This document shows positions 5,802-7,374 of a stretch of 7,374 nt of DNA, one piece after another. The DNA lies in contig CAMPJI010000106.1 in NCBI GenBank assembly GCA_946886865.1, forward strand, positions 1 through 7,374, given 5' to 3'. The notes below the pieces were generated by a model that ran no database searches, was not told where the DNA came from, and saw only the letters and a list, made by a program, of their open reading frames with translations. Position 1 is the first letter of the stretch. Every line of letters starts with the position of its first letter. This DNA is from an uncultured Lysobacterales bacterium. GTDB lineage: Bacteria; Pseudomonadota; Gammaproteobacteria; Xanthomonadales; Xanthomonadaceae. Made by a program: the position numbers and the translations under genes.

Positions 5802-6629
5802 TCAAACCCCCGCCGGCAACCACAGCAGCAGCACCACGCCCAGCACGATGCGGTAGATCGCGAACGGCGTGTAGCGGTGCCGCCTGATGTAGCCCAGCAG
5901 CCAGCGCACGGCGACGAAACCGGTCACGGTGGCGGCGGCGAACGCCAGCCCCATCTCGCCCCAGGCCTCGCCGCCGGTGCCCGACTCGAGAACGTGCTCC
6001 AGCAGCGCGTAGCCGCTGGCGGCGAACATCGTCGGGATCCCGACCAGGAACACGAACTCGGTCGCCGCCGAGCGTCGGCCGGTGCCGGCCAGCATCGCCA
6101 TGAAGATCGCCGCCGCCGAGCGCGAGGTGCCCGGGAACACGCCGGCCACCACCTGCGCCAGGCCCACCAGCACCGCCACCACCCAGGTGATGTGCGCCGA
6201 GTCACCGCGACGCTCGGCGATGCGCTCGGCGAACAGCATCCACACCCCGCCCAGGATCAGCGCCCACGCGATCGGCGACACCGTGTCGGGCAGTTCCCAG
6301 CCCATCAGCCGCACCGGCAGGCCGACCACTGCCGTCACGCCGAAAGCCACCGCGATCTTCATCAGGTAGTCGCGGTTGGCGGCGTCGCGCAGGCCGGTCG
6401 CCAGCGCCCACAGCCGCTGCCGGAACACCAGCGTGATCGCCAGGATCGCGCCGGCCTGGATGACGATGTTGAACAGGTCCGAGCGCGCGCCCAGCCAGTG
6501 CTGCGCGATCAGCAGGTGGCCGGTGCTGGAGATCGGCAGGAATTCGGTCAGCCCCTCGATCAGCCCCAGCAGCAGGGCGGCCAGCAGGTCGTTGACGGGA
6601 CCGGTGGGGGCAGTCGTGGCAATCGGCAT
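5802..6629 (-). CDS. uppP: undecaprenyl-diphosphatase UppP (BacA family)
   Basis: A 275-residue polytopic inner-membrane enzyme that dephosphorylates undecaprenyl diphosphate to the monophosphate, recycling the lipid carrier for peptidoglycan and surface polysaccharides; overexpression in E. coli gives bacitracin resistance. Both signature regions are intact: EGLTEFLPISSTGH (25-38), holding equivalents of E. coli Glu17, Glu21, Ser27 and His30 at 25, 29, 35 and 38, and PGTSRSAAAI (166-175) with Arg170 matching Arg174. Hydrophobic segments fill most of the chain, and the family's PFAIYRIVLG tail is present (255-264). Length matches the family (about 270). I chose the ATG at 6629; an in-frame ATG at 6698 adds 23 polar residues. 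No clear Shine-Dalgarno is visible. The gene is divergent from zwf. Confidence 0.96.
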   Translation of the reverse strand: MPIATTAPTGPVNDLLAALLLGLIEGLTEFLPISSTGHLLIAQHWLGARSDLFNIVIQAGAILAITLVFRQRLWALATGLRDAANRDYLMKIAVAFGVTAVVGLPVRLMGWELPDTVSPIAWALILGGVWMLFAERIAERRGDSAHITWVVAVLVGLAQVVAGVFPGTSRSAAAIFMAMLAGTGRRSAATEFVFLVGIPTMFAASGYALLEHVLESGTGGEAWGEMGLAFAAATVTGFVAVRWLLGYIRRHRYTPFAIYRIVLGVVLLLWLPAGV

Positions 6630-6657
6630 GTACGGGCGTCGTGCGCGAGGGCCGCCT

Positions 6658-6663
6658 AGGATA
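6658..6663 (-). promoter_or_regulatory. candidate -10 box of uppP
   Basis: Read on the minus strand this is TATCCT, 28 nt upstream of the uppP ATG. It overlaps the palindrome CCTAGG at 6655-6660. No recognisable -35 hexamer lies at the right distance, so this is tentative. Confidence 0.25.
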
Positions 6664-6690
6664 GGCGATGGCGCGACCGGACCCGTCCGC

Positions 6691-6706
6691 GCATGCAAAC
6701 GTATGC
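6691..6706. promoter_or_regulatory. small inverted repeat in the uppP-zwf divergent region
   Basis: GCATGC (6691-6696) and GTATGC (6701-6706) form an imperfect dyad around AAAC, within a 130-bp gap between divergent genes and about 27 bp upstream of the candidate zwf -10. Its position suits an operator, but half-sites of six bases occur often by chance and I recognise no known regulator motif. Confidence 0.2.
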
Positions 6707-6732
6707 AGGCCCAGCCCCGTGCCGGCCCGGTT

Positions 6733-6738
6733 TAGGCT
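6733..6738 (+). promoter_or_regulatory. candidate -10 box of zwf
   Basis: TAGGCT lies 21 nt upstream of the zwf ATG, preceded by TT, in an otherwise GC-rich stretch. A start site near 6745 would leave a leader of about 15 nt that still includes the GGAG ribosome-binding site. No clear -35 hexamer is visible. Confidence 0.3.
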
Positions 6739-6750
6739 CACTGGATCACC

Positions 6751-6754
6751 GGAG
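6751..6754 (+). promoter_or_regulatory. ribosome-binding site of zwf
   Basis: GGAG stands five bases before the ATG at 6760 and supports that start for the partial G6PD gene. Confidence 0.7.
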
Positions 6755-6759
6755 CGACC

Positions 6760-7374
6760 ATGACCGCCAGCCCCGCCCAACCCGCGCAGTTGCTCACGCT
6801 GTTCGGCGCCACCGGCGACCTCGCCGGGCGGATGCTGTTCCCGTCGTTGTACGGCCTGCAGGCCGAGGGGCTGCTGCCCGAGCGCCTGCGCATCCTCGGC
6901 ACCGCGCGCAGCGAGCTGGACGATGCCGAATTCCGCGCCTTCGTCGCCGAGTCCGTCCAGCGCCATGTGCCCGACAGCGAGCGCAGTGACGACGCATTGC
7001 GCGCCCTGCTCGACCGCATCGAATACCGCGCCGCCTTGCTCGACGACAGCGCATCGATGGCGGCGCTGGCCGAGGCCATCGACGCACGCCGCGACGGCGA
7101 CGTGCTCTGCCACCTCAGCACCGCGCCGCGCTGGTACGGCGCCGTGTGCGAGGCGCTGGCCGCCGGCGGGCTGGGCGGCCCGGGCACGCGGGTGATGCTG
7201 GAAAAGCCGATCGGCCACGACCTGGCCAGCGCGATCGCCATCAACGACGCGGTGTCGGCCGTGTTCGACGAGTCGCAGGTGTTCCGCGTCGACCACTACC
7301 TGGGCAAGGAAGGCGTGCAGAACCTGCTGGCGCTGCGCTTCGGCAACGCGCTGTTCGAGCCGCTGTGGAACGCG
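6760..7374 (+). CDS. zwf: glucose-6-phosphate dehydrogenase Zwf, 3'-truncated by the window edge
   Basis: The first 205 codons of an enzyme usually near 490 residues; no stop is reached, so the truncation is due to the window. It oxidises glucose-6-phosphate to 6-phosphogluconolactone with NAD(P)+, feeding the Entner-Doudoroff and pentose phosphate pathways. Visible are the dinucleotide-binding loop LFGATGDLA (14-22), GTARS (47-51) with Arg50 aligned to the coenzyme-binding Arg46 of the Leuconostoc enzyme, HLSTAPRWYG (118-127), EKPIGHDL (148-155), and the hallmark substrate motif FRVDHYLGKE (175-184), followed by VQNLLALRFGN (186-196). Compared with the Leuconostoc GDLAKRKL, this protein has GDLAGRML, so the Lys21 equivalent is Met25. 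The ATG at 6760 has GGAG at 6751-6754. Downstream genes (often pgl, edd or eda partners) are beyond the window. Confidence 0.96.
   Translation, partial: MTASPAQPAQLLTLFGATGDLAGRMLFPSLYGLQAEGLLPERLRILGTARSELDDAEFRAFVAESVQRHVPDSERSDDALRALLDRIEYRAALLDDSASMAALAEAIDARRDGDVLCHLSTAPRWYGAVCEALAAGGLGGPGTRVMLEKPIGHDLASAIAINDAVSAVFDESQVFRVDHYLGKEGVQNLLALRFGNALFEPLWNA

Noticed and set aside
5877..6659. A 260-codon plus-strand frame opposite uppP, rich in His, Gln and Arg
   Set aside because: It is the complement of uppP, whose catalytic motifs are intact. The repetitive His/Gln/Arg content is an antisense artefact.
6202..7296. A 364-codon open frame on the minus strand spanning zwf and the uppP start
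   Set aside because: It crosses two well supported genes and the promoter region between them; its composition is typical of out-of-frame GC-rich DNA.

Overview
The window is bacterial chromosome of about 70% GC with very high GC at third codon positions. It most likely comes from the Xanthomonadaceae/Lysobacteraceae (Lysobacter, Luteimonas or a close relative). Three things point there: the codon use, GTAG-headed REP repeats of the type known from Stenotrophomonas and Pseudomonas, and a small Gly/Ser/Tyr-rich protein that resembles small xanthomonad proteins I remember. The assignment is an inference from composition and protein flavour, not from a marker gene. Most of the window is ordinary housekeeping or accessory metabolism, and I see no phage, IS, CRISPR, tRNA or rRNA.

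Layout, left to right: (1) a 68-residue small protein (16-222) closed by a strong intrinsic terminator (293-340); (2) a likely two-gene unit of a YdiI/MenI-type hotdog thioesterase (377-835) and a PlsC-type acyltransferase (862-1686); (3) a YheT-type alpha/beta hydrolase (1771-2766); (4) a large TPR protein with a degenerate sulfotransferase-like C-terminus (2838-4916), followed 28 nt later by a PEBP/YbhB-family protein (4945-5571); (5) a convergent intergenic region (5572-5801) holding two inverted pairs of REP elements; (6) uppP on the minus strand (5802-6629); (7) a 130-bp divergent promoter region; (8) the first 205 codons of zwf (6760 to the window end).

How the genes relate: the thioesterase and acyltransferase both act on acyl-thioester or acyl-lipid chemistry and are probably co-transcribed. 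UppP recycles the undecaprenyl carrier for peptidoglycan and surface polysaccharide. Zwf feeds glucose-6-phosphate into the Entner-Doudoroff and pentose phosphate routes. The hydrolase, TPR protein and PEBP protein have no assigned physiological role.

The most notable signal is inside the TPR gene. Both ends have about 92% GC at third positions, but the middle (about 3170-4550) falls to roughly 64% while the frame and the 34-residue repeat register stay intact. This suggests a mosaic gene with an internally imported segment. The same protein ends in a sulfotransferase-like fold whose cofactor-binding loops are eroded. I did not find a convincing new multi-gene system.
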